From an uncultured Lewinella sp. (GTDB lineage Bacteria > Bacteroidota > Bacteroidia > Chitinophagales > Saprospiraceae): 44,269 nucleotides of DNA. The notes beneath the pieces were generated by a model. That model saw only the letters and a program-made list of their open reading frames with translations. It was not told where the DNA came from and did not search any database. The stretch lies in the NCBI GenBank assembly GCA_913057785.1, contig CAJXPD010000053.1, positions 1 to 44,269 of the forward strand, given 5' to 3'. The position numbers and the translations under genes were made by a program. Of the stretch, positions 8,683-16,733 are shown in pieces; the first letter of the stretch is position 1; each line of letters starts with the position of its first letter.

Positions 8683-10173
8683 TTATCCATTCAAAAGTCT
8701 TCCTTCTAAACTCTCCTTCCACCTGCCGTAAGCTGCCTGATAAGCCGCCAACTGATCCCCTGGCTCATAGACGTGCGCAAGCTGCAATTGACCTAGCCCT
8801 TCTTGCAAGCTAGAAAATGCACCCACCGCTACGCCGGCTGCTCTAGCCGCACCACTGGCACCTGTAGTTTCCATCACTTCAATCCGACTTCCTAACAAAG
8901 TGGCAATCGTTTCGGCAAAGATCTTGGATTGGAACATATTATCATTACCAACGCGCATGACGTCCAAATTGAGTCCCATTTCCTTGATGATATCTACACC
9001 ATATACGAAGGAGAAGGCCACTCCTTCTAAACCGGCCCGAATCAGGTGGGCTTGTTGGTGGCGATTAAATTGCAGCCCATCAATATGGGCGCCCAGGTCG
9101 AGATTGCGCAACATGCGTTCGGCACCATTTCCAAAGGGTAGAATACTCAGACCATCAGCACCAATCGGTATGCCCGCTGCCTTCGCCTCAAGATCCGGAT
9201 AGGATAGCGTAGGGTCAGCTACTTGATGTTTGAGCCAACTATACTGTATCCCTGCTCCATTGATGCATAGTAGTATACCAATGCGTGGTTGTTCTTTAGT
9301 ATAATTGACGTGTGCAAAGCCATTAACTCGAGAATATTTGTCGTAAACCGCTTGATCCACTACCGCGTAAATTACGCCAGAAGTGCCCCCTGTCCCCGCT
9401 ACTTCTCCAGGTTCAAAGACGTTTAATGCCAAGGCATTATTGGGCTGGTCGCCAGCTCGGTAAGTTACAGGGATTCCCGCCTTCAGGCCTGTAGCGGCGG
9501 CGGCATCAGCCGTGAGCTTGCCTTGCACGCTGATCGTTGGGACGATTGCGGGAATGAGGCTACGGTCGATACCGTACTGGTCTAGCACTAGTTGTGCCAC
9601 ATCATTTTCCTTGAAGTCCCAAAGTATACCCTCTGAAAGCCCAGATATGGTCGTATTTACCTCGCCTGTAAGCTTCATGGCGATGTAATCACCCGGAAGC
9701 ATGATATGTGCGATCTTATCGTAAAGCTCGGGTTCGTTTTCCTTAACCCACTTTAATTTAGAGGCGGTAAAATTACCTGGGGAATTCAATAGATGTTGTA
9801 AACTCTGTTCCGCTCCTATCGCATCAAATGCGTCATCGCCGATGGAAACCGCTCGGCTGTCACACCAGATAATGGAAGGACGAAGTACTTCTTGCTGCTC
9901 ATCTACTACTACTAGGCCATGCATTTGGTAAGCAATTCCAATGGCTCCAATATCTTCTGGGTTTGCTCCAGTTTGCTGCAGCAACTTTTGAGTTGCTTTG
10001 CAAATACAGTCCCACCACATCGCAGGATCTTGCTCGGCCCAACCCGCCTGATGTGAGATCATCCCCAGTTCTTGTTCTGGATGTTGGGCTACCCCTACTG
10101 TTGCGCCGGTAGTGGAATCGACAATGGATGCCTTGATGGAAGAACTACCTACATCATAGCCTAATAGTAACAT
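8683..10173 (-). CDS. xylB: Xylulokinase (FGGY family)
   Basis: The 496-residue sugar kinase phosphorylates D-xylulose with ATP to xylulose 5-phosphate. It has the N-terminal phosphate-binding motif GYDVGSSSIKASIVD, the sugar-site motif YQMHGLVVVD, IIWCDSRA, and the C-terminal ATP-domain motif GTGGTSGVIYAVV. Length and order fit the FGGY family. The substrate is taken from its position upstream of xylA; FGGY kinases are hard to tell apart by sequence alone. Its product feeds the transketolase encoded by the next-but-one genes upstream. Confidence 0.93.
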   Translation of the reverse strand: MLLLGYDVGSSSIKASIVDSTTGATVGVAQHPEQELGMISHQAGWAEQDPAMWWDCICKATQKLLQQTGANPEDIGAIGIAYQMHGLVVVDEQQEVLRPSIIWCDSRAVSIGDDAFDAIGAEQSLQHLLNSPGNFTASKLKWVKENEPELYDKIAHIMLPGDYIAMKLTGEVNTTISGLSEGILWDFKENDVAQLVLDQYGIDRSLIPAIVPTISVQGKLTADAAAATGLKAGIPVTYRAGDQPNNALALNVFEPGEVAGTGGTSGVIYAVVDQAVYDKYSRVNGFAHVNYTKEQPRIGILLCINGAGIQYSWLKHQVADPTLSYPDLEAKAAGIPIGADGLSILPFGNGAERMLRNLDLGAHIDGLQFNRHQQAHLIRAGLEGVAFSFVYGVDIIKEMGLNLDVMRVGNDNMFQSKIFAETIATLLGSRIEVMETTGASGAARAAGVAVGAFSSLQEGLGQLQLAHVYEPGDQLAAYQAAYGRWKESLEGRLLNG

Positions 10174-10271
10174 TTCAATACTGTTTTATGGTAAACTAAG
10201 TCTTGTTTAGCCATGAAACCTTCGACCGATAGAAATAACTACCAGTCGGACAAATCATGAATACAAGACTA

Positions 10272-11417
10272 TTATAGATTAACCAATGCTTCCTCCAGGT
10301 CAGCAATCAGGTCATCCACATCTTCTACCCCTACGCTCAAGCGGATTAGCGAATCTGTCAAACCCACTTTCAAGCGCTCTGGCTTAGGAATTGACGCATG
10401 CGTCATAGAAGCTGGATGCCCAATCAAGGATTCTACGCCGCCCAACGACTCCGCCAAAGTAAATACCTTCGTTCCACTCAAGACTCGGATGGCATCTTCG
10501 AAAGTATCTCGTACCAGATCGAAGGAAACCATTCCACCATAGTCTCTCATCTGCGCTTTGGCGATTTCATGCCCTGGATGCTCCTTAAATCCTGGATAAT
10601 AAACGTTTTTGGTCTTAGGATGACTTTGCAAAAACTTCGCGATCTTCTTAGCGTTCTTACAAGCTCTTTCTACCCTCAGGTGTAAAGTCTTGATGCCACG
10701 AAGTACCAAGAAGCAATCTTGGGGACCAGGAACTGCACCTGATGCGTTTTGTAAAAAGTAGAGCTCCTCTGCCAGTTTTTCGTCCTTCACTATCAATGCG
10801 CCTAGCACTACATCACTGTGCCCTCCCAAGTATTTGGTCGCGGAGTGTAATACGATATCCGCTCCTAGGTCCAGTGGAGTCTGCAAATAAGGTGAAGCAA
10901 AGGTATTATCAACACAGGTCCAGATCTTATGCTTTTGTGCTACCTCACAAACTGCTTTAATATCGATGATATTCAGCATGGGATTTGTGGGGGTTTCCAT
11001 CCAGATCAACTTAGTGTTCTTGTTGATCTTCTTCTCTAACTTCCTCGTGTCGCTAAGGTCTATGAAATGGGCCTTGATCCCATATCTTTCGTATACCCTT
11101 ACCATCAAGCGATAGGAGCCTCCATAAAGATCATTAGTTGAAATGATCTCATCTCCTGGGTTGAGGAGTTTCAAGATGGCGTCCATCGCTGCAAGGCCGC
11201 TACCGAAGCAAATGCCAGCGGTTCCATTTTCTAGTGCTGCTAGATTGTTTTCTAGAACAGTACGAGTAGGGTTCTGCGTTCTTGCGTATTCGAAGCCTTT
11301 GTGTTTACCTGGCGCTTCTTGCGCGTAGGTAGAGGTCTGGTAAATAGGAGTCATTACGGCTCCTGTAGTGGGGTCTGGTTCAACCCCAGCATGGATTACT
11401 TTCGTTCCAAATTTCAT
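10272..11417 (-). CDS. Cystathionine gamma-synthase / gamma-lyase family PLP enzyme
   Basis: The 381-residue protein belongs to the Cys/Met metabolism PLP family. Visible motifs: YARTQNPTRTVLE near the N terminus, GSGLAAMDAI, ETPTNP (PLP phosphate region), VDNTFASP, and the Schiff-base lysine in SATKYLGGHSD (Lys195). The C-terminal SLGGVESLIGHPASMTH matches the family. It works in transsulfuration: gamma-synthase joins cysteine to an activated homoserine, gamma-lyase cleaves cystathionine to cysteine. The two activities cannot be separated from sequence alone. It sits between xylB and the transketolase genes without an evident functional link. Confidence 0.92.
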   Translation of the reverse strand: MKFGTKVIHAGVEPDPTTGAVMTPIYQTSTYAQEAPGKHKGFEYARTQNPTRTVLENNLAALENGTAGICFGSGLAAMDAILKLLNPGDEIISTNDLYGGSYRLMVRVYERYGIKAHFIDLSDTRKLEKKINKNTKLIWMETPTNPMLNIIDIKAVCEVAQKHKIWTCVDNTFASPYLQTPLDLGADIVLHSATKYLGGHSDVVLGALIVKDEKLAEELYFLQNASGAVPGPQDCFLVLRGIKTLHLRVERACKNAKKIAKFLQSHPKTKNVYYPGFKEHPGHEIAKAQMRDYGGMVSFDLVRDTFEDAIRVLSGTKVFTLAESLGGVESLIGHPASMTHASIPKPERLKVGLTDSLIRLSVGVEDVDDLIADLEEALVNL

Positions 11418-11705
11418 TACTGATTAGGGATTATAATGGTGAATGAATGTTGTTAATGATCTATCCGCATGAAGTCCAGCTAGCTTAGGGAAATACTCGC
11501 TCTTCTATCATGGGGAAAGGAACCCGAACTAACTATCGATCCCTTTAGAGATAGTCATTGGGTATTGAGGTATCGGCGACCTGTGTGGTGGAGGTAAACG
11601 ATCTGGAATTACGTGCGCAGAAAATTCGGCCGAAATATCCAGAACCTGATATACTACCGATGGTCTATATCTATGCCTAACCTCAATACCCAAACAACAT
11701 TATAC
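11418..11705. other. Intergenic stretch with a spaced 13-bp inverted repeat
   Basis: No gene is supported. The stretch contains TGGGTATTGAGGT (11559-11571) and its exact reverse complement ACCTCAATACCCA (11680-11692), 108 bases apart. The DNA between is open in several frames but I recognise no protein in it. On the minus strand the element begins 14 bases past the stop of the transketolase C-terminal gene. Confidence 0.6.
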
Positions 11706-12662
11706 TTATTTACGTTTAATCACGTTGCGGATTGCTGCTACTATATCGTCTACGCCAAGACCATATTTTGACAAAAGTTCTACTGGTTTGCCACTTTCTC
11801 CGAAGCTATCATTAACAGCAATGTATTCCTGAGGAGTCGGTGCTTTTCTTGACAATACTTGTGCTACGGCATCACCCAAACCGCCATTGCGCTGGTGTTC
11901 TTCTGCTGTAACCACTGCTTTTGTCTTCAGAGCGGACTCTAAAATTGCCTCTTCATCCAAAGGCTTGATCGTATGAATGTTGATTAATTCTACGCTGATT
12001 CCCTCAGCCGCTACGATTTTGGCTGCTTCAACTGCATTCCAAACCATATGCCCAGTCGCAAATACACTAACATCACTCCCTTCACTCATCAACAAGGCTT
12101 TACCGATCTCAAACTTCTGATCTTCTGCTGTGAAATTGGGCCAACTTGGACGGCCGAAACGCAAGTAGACAGGGCCATAGTGCTCAGCAATAGCGATGGT
12201 AGCTGCTTTGGTTTGATTGTAATCACAAGGATTGATCACTGTAAAACCAGGTAGCATGCGCATCATACCCATGTCCTCTAGGATCTGGTGGGTAGCACCA
12301 TCCTCTCCTAAGGTTAAACCCGCATGTGAGGCACAAACCTTGACATTCTTGTGAGAGTAGGCTATCGACTGGCGAATCTGATCGTAAACCCGTCCTGTAG
12401 AGAAGTTGGCAAAAGTACCCGTATAAGGGATTTTACCTGCGGTAGCCAAGCCCGCAGCAATACCCATCATATTGGCCTCTGCAATACCTACTTGGAAGAA
12501 ACGCTCAGGAAACTCTTTGATAAAGGCTTGCATTTTAAGTGAGCCGATTAGGTCGGCACATAGCGCTACCACTTCATCGTTCTGCTGGCCGATGGCATGA
12601 AGCCCGGCACCAAATCCATCACGAGTAGCTTTCTTACCTGAATCTATTATTTGATCTAACAT
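11706..12662 (-). CDS. Transketolase C-terminal subunit
   Basis: This 318-residue protein covers the pyrimidine-binding and C-terminal domains of transketolase. Seen are [20 protein letters not shown] (with the Glu that activates the thiamine ring), [24 protein letters not shown], and the C-terminal [19 protein letters not shown]. With the N-terminal subunit it transfers two-carbon units between sugar phosphates in the pentose phosphate pathway, including from xylulose 5-phosphate. It is 110 bases downstream of the N-terminal gene. Two-gene transketolases are a known arrangement in archaea and some bacteria, so this is not a broken gene. Confidence 0.93.
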   Translation of the reverse strand: MLDQIIDSGKKATRDGFGAGLHAIGQQNDEVVALCADLIGSLKMQAFIKEFPERFFQVGIAEANMMGIAAGLATAGKIPYTGTFANFSTGRVYDQIRQSIAYSHKNVKVCASHAGLTLGEDGATHQILEDMGMMRMLPGFTVINPCDYNQTKAATIAIAEHYGPVYLRFGRPSWPNFTAEDQKFEIGKALLMSEGSDVSVFATGHMVWNAVEAAKIVAAEGISVELINIHTIKPLDEEAILESALKTKAVVTAEEHQRNGGLGDAVAQVLSRKAPTPQEYIAVNDSFGESGKPVELLSKYGLGVDDIVAAIRNVIKRK

Positions 12663-12772
12663 TATTTTAAAGTATAAGGGTGGTCAAGTAGAATACTAAT
12701 TGGTTTACTTTCGAAGCTCTTTCTTTAATACTCTATTCTAGTCTACGGAAACTTCGAGGTTCAGTATTCTGA

Positions 12773-13618
12773 TTAATAATCTCCTAGGGTTTCTTCCAAT
12801 TGAGACAAGGCATTTTCGGTTTGCTCAGCATTAGGCGCTTTTCCATGCCAATGGTGCGTACCTTGCATAAAGTCTACACCAAATCCCATTTCTGTCTTCA
12901 TCAGAATGACAATCGGTTTGCCCTGACCGGTTTTGGATTTGGCTTCATTCAGTTTGGCTACCACTTGCTCCATGTCATTACCATCTTCCAAATGCACGAT
13001 TTCCCATCCAAAAGCTGCCCACTTGGCAGGAAGATCTCCCAAAGACATTACCTCTTCTGTAGGCCCGTCAATTTGCTGACCATTCCAGTCTACCGCAACC
13101 ACCAAATTGTCCACCTTATGATGAGCTGCAAACATCATGGCTTCCCAAACCTGCCCCTCTTCTAATTCACCATCTCCAGTCAATGCATATATGGTTTTAT
13201 CGTCTCCATCCAGTTTTTTGGCCAAAGCCATGCCGATGGCTACCGAAAGTCCCTGTCCTAGAGAACCCGAGGCAACCCGGATACCTGGCAAGCCTTCGTG
13301 CGTGGCAGGGTGCCCTTGCATACGAGAATTGATCTGTCGGAAGGTAGCTAATTCCGCAGGAGGGAAATATCCGCTACGAGCTAGTACGCTGTACCAAACT
13401 GGAGAAATATGTCCGTTAGAAAGGAAGAATACATCCTCACCTTTAGCTTTCATGTTGAAAGCGGGATCATGTTTCATTAAGTCGAAGTAAAGTGCCACTA
13501 GAAAGTCGGTGCATCCTAGTGAACCACCTGGGTGCCCACTGGCAGCACTATTGGTTTGCCGAATGATATCTCGGCGAACTTGAGAGGCAATTTGTTTTAG
13601 CTTTTGAATATCAGCCAT
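12773..13618 (-). CDS. Transketolase N-terminal subunit
   Basis: The 281-residue protein is the thiamine-diphosphate-binding half of transketolase. The TPP motif starts at GDG (148-150) and runs through ELEEGQVWEA to VDWNGQQIDG. Other signatures are SGHPGGSLG, FFLSNGHISP and QGHPATHEGLPG. It ends before the second domain, which is supplied by the next gene downstream, and the intervening 110 bases contain no coding remnant joining them. The pair is upstream of the xylose genes on the same strand, which suits a shared role in pentose use, although operon membership across the cystathionine gene is not proven. Confidence 0.93.
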   Translation of the reverse strand: MADIQKLKQIASQVRRDIIRQTNSAASGHPGGSLGCTDFLVALYFDLMKHDPAFNMKAKGEDVFFLSNGHISPVWYSVLARSGYFPPAELATFRQINSRMQGHPATHEGLPGIRVASGSLGQGLSVAIGMALAKKLDGDDKTIYALTGDGELEEGQVWEAMMFAAHHKVDNLVVAVDWNGQQIDGPTEEVMSLGDLPAKWAAFGWEIVHLEDGNDMEQVVAKLNEAKSKTGQGKPIVILMKTEMGFGVDFMQGTHHWHGKAPNAEQTENALSQLEETLGDY

Positions 13619-14279
13619 GATTATATATTCGTTGGTAAAGATTGACTATTTCTAGGTGTAGAAAGGTCAGATGAGAAGGTAAAGATCAATGCCGGTCCAA
13701 ATAGCCATTCAAAACGGAACAGATAAGGCATTTTACTCGCTTCTATCTTCTTCATATCTACTGATTTGGTAAAGATCTTCAAAGCGGCTAGGGCAACCAT
13801 TTGAAAAATGGTCTCTGTTTTGTTTTCGCTAATTCTATGCCAGTACATTGCGAAGGGTAGTTGGCTGGAAGAATGCAGCCGCTTACTCAGGTGCCGTACT
13901 GTGATTTGGACAAAGCAATTGTATTCAAATGGAGGGTTTGCTGAAAGCTATAACCCTGCTCGCGAGTGAATTGAGCACAAATGTATAACATGACTTCGAG
14001 TTTTCCTGCCTAACGCACACTTATTTGCAAAAAATCTATAGCGCAGGATTATTTAGCAGGAAAGAAGAGCAAATGGACAAAGAAACGATCGTAGATCCGG
14101 GAGGATTTTATGATCGGGACTGGCATTGCTGGAGAATAGGGAAGATGTTTAGTGCTGGAGGGGGATAAGGTATGATGGGAAAACAGCTAGCTTTAGGTAG
14201 GGACGTGTAAAAGGGCTACCAGGTATGATCCTGCTAGCCCTTTATCTTTATATCTTGTAAAATAGGGAACTAATTGGGA
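13619..14279. other. Long gene-free stretch upstream of transketolase
   Basis: I see no credible gene in these 661 bases. A 75-codon minus-strand reading frame (13621-13848) stops 2 bases before the transketolase start but has no recognisable features. One exact minus-strand match to the -7 promoter box (TACATTTG, 13985-13978) is present without a clear -33 TTG; if used it would give a leader of about 350 bases. The HU terminator lies at the right-hand end. Confidence 0.5.
14210..14243 (-). terminator. Terminator of the HU gene
   Basis: AAAGGGCTACCAGG (14210-14223) pairs with CCTGCTAGCCCTTT (14230-14243) around a 6-base loop, with a single C-C mismatch. It lies 37 bases past the HU stop codon. 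In the minus direction only a short T run (TTTTAC) follows. Confidence 0.65.
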
Positions 14280-14552
14280 TTAGTTCACAGAATCGCTCAA
14301 TTTCTTACCGGGCTTGAACTTGATAACGTTCTTAGCCGCAATTTGAATTGTTTCACCGGTTTGTGGGTTTCTACCACTACGAGCCTCGCGACGAGATATT
14401 GAGAAAGTACCGAAGCCTACTAGAGTAACTGAGTCGCCATCTTTAAGAGCGCCACCGATACCTTCTAGAACAGCATTCAATGCATCTTCAGCTTGACCTT
14501 TAGATACACCTGCACCTTCTGCAACCTTGCTGATTAAATCTCCTTTGTTCAT
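14280..14552 (-). CDS. HU family DNA-binding protein
   Basis: The 90-residue nucleoid protein starts MNKGDLISKVAEGAGVSKGQ and has the HU/IHF core VTLVGFGTFSISRREARSG, the DNA-embracing arm start GRNPQTGE with the proline that intercalates between base pairs, and the C-terminal IAAKNVIKFKPGKKL. It bends and compacts DNA as a dimer. Length is standard. It is a single-gene unit with its own promoter (14589-14619) and terminator (14210-14243). HU and IHF cannot be separated strictly by sequence, but a lone homodimer-type gene fits HU. Confidence 0.96.
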   Translation of the reverse strand: MNKGDLISKVAEGAGVSKGQAEDALNAVLEGIGGALKDGDSVTLVGFGTFSISRREARSGRNPQTGETIQIAAKNVIKFKPGKKLSDSVN

Positions 14553-14588
14553 TTCAACAATTTTTGATGATTTTTAAAATTGGTCGGG

Positions 14589-14619
14589 CAAATTTATACC
14601 CTTGGTTTTGTAAAAACAA
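14589..14619 (-). promoter_or_regulatory. Bacteroidota-type promoter of the HU gene
   Basis: On the minus strand TTG (14619-14617) is followed after 20 bases by TAAATTTG (14596-14589), which matches the TTG-N(about 20)-TAnnTTTG consensus of the Bacteroidota housekeeping sigma factor. The -7 box ends 36 bases before the HU start codon. Confidence 0.7.
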
Positions 14620-14834
14620 GTAATCCTCAGCAAAAAAAGCACGAAAGCCAGAAAATACGGGGGATTTAAGAGATTTTATCACATACGAAACTATACTCAG
14701 ATTCGTTATTATTGCAGTAAAATCGGTTTTCAAAGCCGCTGAATTCAATTTGTTAGGGCCTAGCCTGTGAAACTGCTGATATCAGATCGAGGTAAATGAA
14801 TAGGCGAGGACAATACATATGTGTTATTTATATG

Positions 14835-14842
14835 TATCTTTG
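14835..14842 (+). promoter_or_regulatory. Candidate -7 box of the small lipoprotein gene
   Basis: TATCTTTG matches TAnnTTTG exactly and lies 38 bases before the lipoprotein ATG at 14881. No good -33 TTG is seen at the expected distance, so this is a partial match. Confidence 0.45.
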
Positions 14843-14880
14843 TTGGTAATGTTACCAGATATTTCAAACGATTCATGACA

Positions 14881-15081
14881 ATGAAAAGAGTAATTTTTAG
14901 TCTTGCTTTTATATTTTCCTTGAGTATTTTCTTTACCACCAGCTCCTGCAGCCGCAAGACGGGCTGTCCTACCGCTGAGAACGTACAGGTGAAAACCAAT
15001 CGCAAAGGAGAATTGCCAACGCGACGCGGTAATTCCAGTCTATTTCCTAAACAGATGCGTAAAAAGAAAAGAGGTAGATAA
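14881..15081 (+). CDS. Small basic lipoprotein
   Basis: I start at the ATG giving MKRVIFSLAFIFSLSIFF; the upstream reading to 14821 would disrupt the signal peptide. The 66-residue product has a lipobox TSSC (Cys23), then a short polar peptide SRKTGCPTAENVQVKTNRKG and a very basic tail (RRGNSSLFPKQMRKKKRGR). Short lipoproteins with a CS(R)K.GCP start and a KKK-type tail seem to recur in Bacteroidota, but I know no function. The mature part is about 44 residues and probably sits on a membrane surface. A -7 promoter box lies 38 bases upstream. The gene is convergent with the membrane protein at 15096, only 14 bases away. Confidence 0.68.
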   Translation: MKRVIFSLAFIFSLSIFFTTSSCSRKTGCPTAENVQVKTNRKGELPTRRGNSSLFPKQMRKKKRGR

Positions 15082-15095
15082 AAGTGTCTCGTCCT

Positions 15096-15728
15096 CTATA
15101 CCGTAGAGGAAGGATCTATTTCCTCAAGGGAAAGACTGTTATGCACTTCCTGTAGTTCTTCGATGTACTGACCATACATCCAGTGCATATACTTGCGGGT
15201 TACGAACCACATTATTATTCCTAAGACTACCGCTGAAATACCTAAGATAAGGAGTAGCTTCCATGGACTTGCCATATCCGACCAGTCCCCGCCAGCTTCA
15301 ATAAATCCCATCAGGAATCCTAGCGTATACCCCAGGGGCATTACTATATATAAAAGGATTTTAGTTCGCTGATAAGACTTTCTGAAGAGTTGAAGATATC
15401 CTGCAACACTTTCCTTGACATTTTTGGTATTGATTGACCGAAACTTCTTAAGCATTCGGTATACGCCATAGCCCGTACCCAGATATAGCAATATCCCTCC
15501 GCCCAGCAGATAACCAATCAGCGGGTTCTCCGCAAAAAAGTAAAAAAGACCCAGCCAGAGTACAATACCGGCGATCAATTCGATCAATGCATTTTGTTTC
15601 ATCCGCTGGATGATATTAGAAGATCGTTGACGAGCCATGCGCATGACGTCCCCCTCTAGCTGGTGATAGTAATCACTGGCTTCCTTATCACTGTTTTTCC
15701 ATATGGCATTCAGATCAAATTCTTCCAT
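15096..15728 (-). CDS. Membrane protein encoded with an ECF sigma factor (possible anti-sigma)
   Basis: The 210-residue protein has a soluble N terminus of about 45 residues (MEEFDLNAIWKNSDKEASDYYHQLEG) and four hydrophobic segments (about 46-66, 70-90, 125-145, 155-175), then a short acidic tail. The gene overlaps the end of the sigma factor gene by 14 bases, so the two are translationally linked. That arrangement, and an N-terminal helical segment facing the cytoplasm, suggest a sigma-controlling membrane partner. However, no HxxxCxxC zinc motif of classic anti-sigma factors is present, so the role is inference. I do not recognise a named domain. Confidence 0.75.
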   Translation of the reverse strand: MEEFDLNAIWKNSDKEASDYYHQLEGDVMRMARQRSSNIIQRMKQNALIELIAGIVLWLGLFYFFAENPLIGYLLGGGILLYLGTGYGVYRMLKKFRSINTKNVKESVAGYLQLFRKSYQRTKILLYIVMPLGYTLGFLMGFIEAGGDWSDMASPWKLLLILGISAVVLGIIMWFVTRKYMHWMYGQYIEELQEVHNSLSLEEIDPSSTV

Positions 15729-16230
15729 ATCCCTTATCGCTTAATAGCTTAAACAGTCTTTTTTTGATTCGCATGATCTTTACGCCCACATAATTGGTCG
15801 TTATACCCATGATCTCGGCAGATTCTTCGTAGGATTTGCCTTCCAGGTGCAAAAGGATCAATGCTCTTTCATCTTTAGGTAGTTCGTTGATACTTTGATA
15901 AAGTAGATCTATTTTCTGCTGTTGTTTCTTTTCTAAATCCAATTGTGCCCCGCCATCATCCGCTTGCTCCATCATCCAGGCCGTCACCTCAGTGGTCTGC
16001 GGTTTTCTTTTTTTCTTTTTAGTAAAGGTCAGCGCTGTATTCAAGGCCACTCGATAAATCCAGGTTGAAATCTTTGCTTTACCTTGGAAACGCGCGAAAG
16101 AATTCCAAAGTTGGATCAGCATCTCCTGATAGAGATCATCGAAATCCACTTTCTCGGAAGCATATGCTCGGGCAATCTTATATAGAATCCCGTTATGCTC
16201 AGCGATGATATGCTTGAAAGTTTCTTCCAC
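15715..16230 (-). CDS. ECF-type RNA polymerase sigma factor
   Basis: This 171-residue sigma-70 family protein has region 2 (FDDLYQEMLIQLWNSFARFQGKAKISTWIYRVALNTAL, with the core-binding and -10 recognition helices) and region 4 (LPKDERALILLHLEGKSYEESAEIMGITTNYVGVKIMRIKKRL, a helix-turn-helix for -35 recognition). It has no region 1 or 3, as expected of the ECF group. It overlaps the next gene, a four-segment membrane protein, by 14 bases. TTATTACA at 16263-16270, upstream of its start, reads TGTAATAA on its own strand; the same octamer points the other way at 16307-16314. These could be ECF -35 elements. Confidence 0.93.
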   Translation of the reverse strand: MEETFKHIIAEHNGILYKIARAYASEKVDFDDLYQEMLIQLWNSFARFQGKAKISTWIYRVALNTALTFTKKKKRKPQTTEVTAWMMEQADDGGAQLDLEKKQQQKIDLLYQSINELPKDERALILLHLEGKSYEESAEIMGITTNYVGVKIMRIKKRLFKLLSDKGYGRI

Positions 16231-16262
16231 TGGTCTTCTAATTAGTAACCTTAATCCGATTT

Positions 16263-16314
16263 TTATTACAGTTCACCGAATTATAACTGCTTTTTTCTAA
16301 TTGGGTTGTAATAA
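16263..16314. promoter_or_regulatory. Divergent TGTAATAA elements, candidate ECF promoters
   Basis: TGTAATAA occurs on the minus strand at 16270-16263, heading to the sigma gene, and on the plus strand at 16307-16314, heading to the small membrane protein and TraB/GumN genes. An identical octamer in both orientations between divergent genes fits shared control by the ECF sigma factor. No convincing -10 motif was found at a constant spacing, so this is tentative. Confidence 0.3.
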
Positions 16315-16424
16315 TACATACAGGAGTCATACTAACCAAGTAAACAAAGATTGATTACGATATCGAAAAATCTATCCAGCTTGCAAGCTACCTATCAAAA
16401 CCAATAATCAAAACGGGATAAGAA

Positions 16425-16667
16425 ATGGAAAAATCGAAAAAAGGAATTCAGATTGAATTTTGTTCGGAGGAGGATTCAGGGTATACTTCGATAGGTTTAA
16501 GCTTTGCCATGCTGGGTACTACCTTCATGTCGATTGATGGCTTCCCCTTTGTCATTACCATGCTGTTTTTCTTGCTTGGCATAATACTACCCACCTACGA
16601 GCTGGTTACGAAAGTAGCTGATAAACCGAATACAGATGGGCAAGAAGACCAAGAAGAGTCTCTCTGA
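16425..16667 (+). CDS. Small membrane protein
   Basis: The 80-residue product has a polar N terminus (MEKSKKGIQIEFCSEEDSG), two closely spaced hydrophobic stretches (IGLSFAMLGTTFMSI and FPFVITMLFFLLGIILPTYELV), and an acidic tail ending in EDQEESL. I do not recognise the family. Its start has the usual AAGAA purine-rich stretch upstream. It is 66 bases upstream of the TraB/GumN gene on the same strand and divergent from the sigma gene, so it may belong to the sigma factor's regulon. Confidence 0.6.
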   Translation: MEKSKKGIQIEFCSEEDSGYTSIGLSFAMLGTTFMSIDGFPFVITMLFFLLGIILPTYELVTKVADKPNTDGQEDQEESL

Positions 16668-16733
16668 AAGATTCATTGAACTTAAAATAACGCACAATAA
16701 TAGCTTAACATAAAACTTATAAAAATCAAGAAA

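Noticed and set aside
11555..11680. Short plus-strand reading frame of about 40 codons inside the 13-bp inverted repeat
   Set aside because: It has no ATG at its start and resembles no protein I recognise, so it is not reported as a gene or pseudogene.
11706..13618. A transketolase gene broken in two by a frameshift
   Set aside because: The halves end and start cleanly at the known domain border, are 110 bases apart and have their own start and stop codons; two-subunit transketolases are known.
13621..13848. 75-codon minus-strand ORF ending 2 bases before the transketolase N-terminal gene
   Set aside because: No signal peptide, domain or motif, and no recognisable composition of a real protein; probably chance in a leader region.
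16378..16389. Perfect 12-bp palindrome AGCTTGCAAGCT before the small membrane protein gene
   Set aside because: Too short to stand out in 44 kb of sequence and not repeated nearby.
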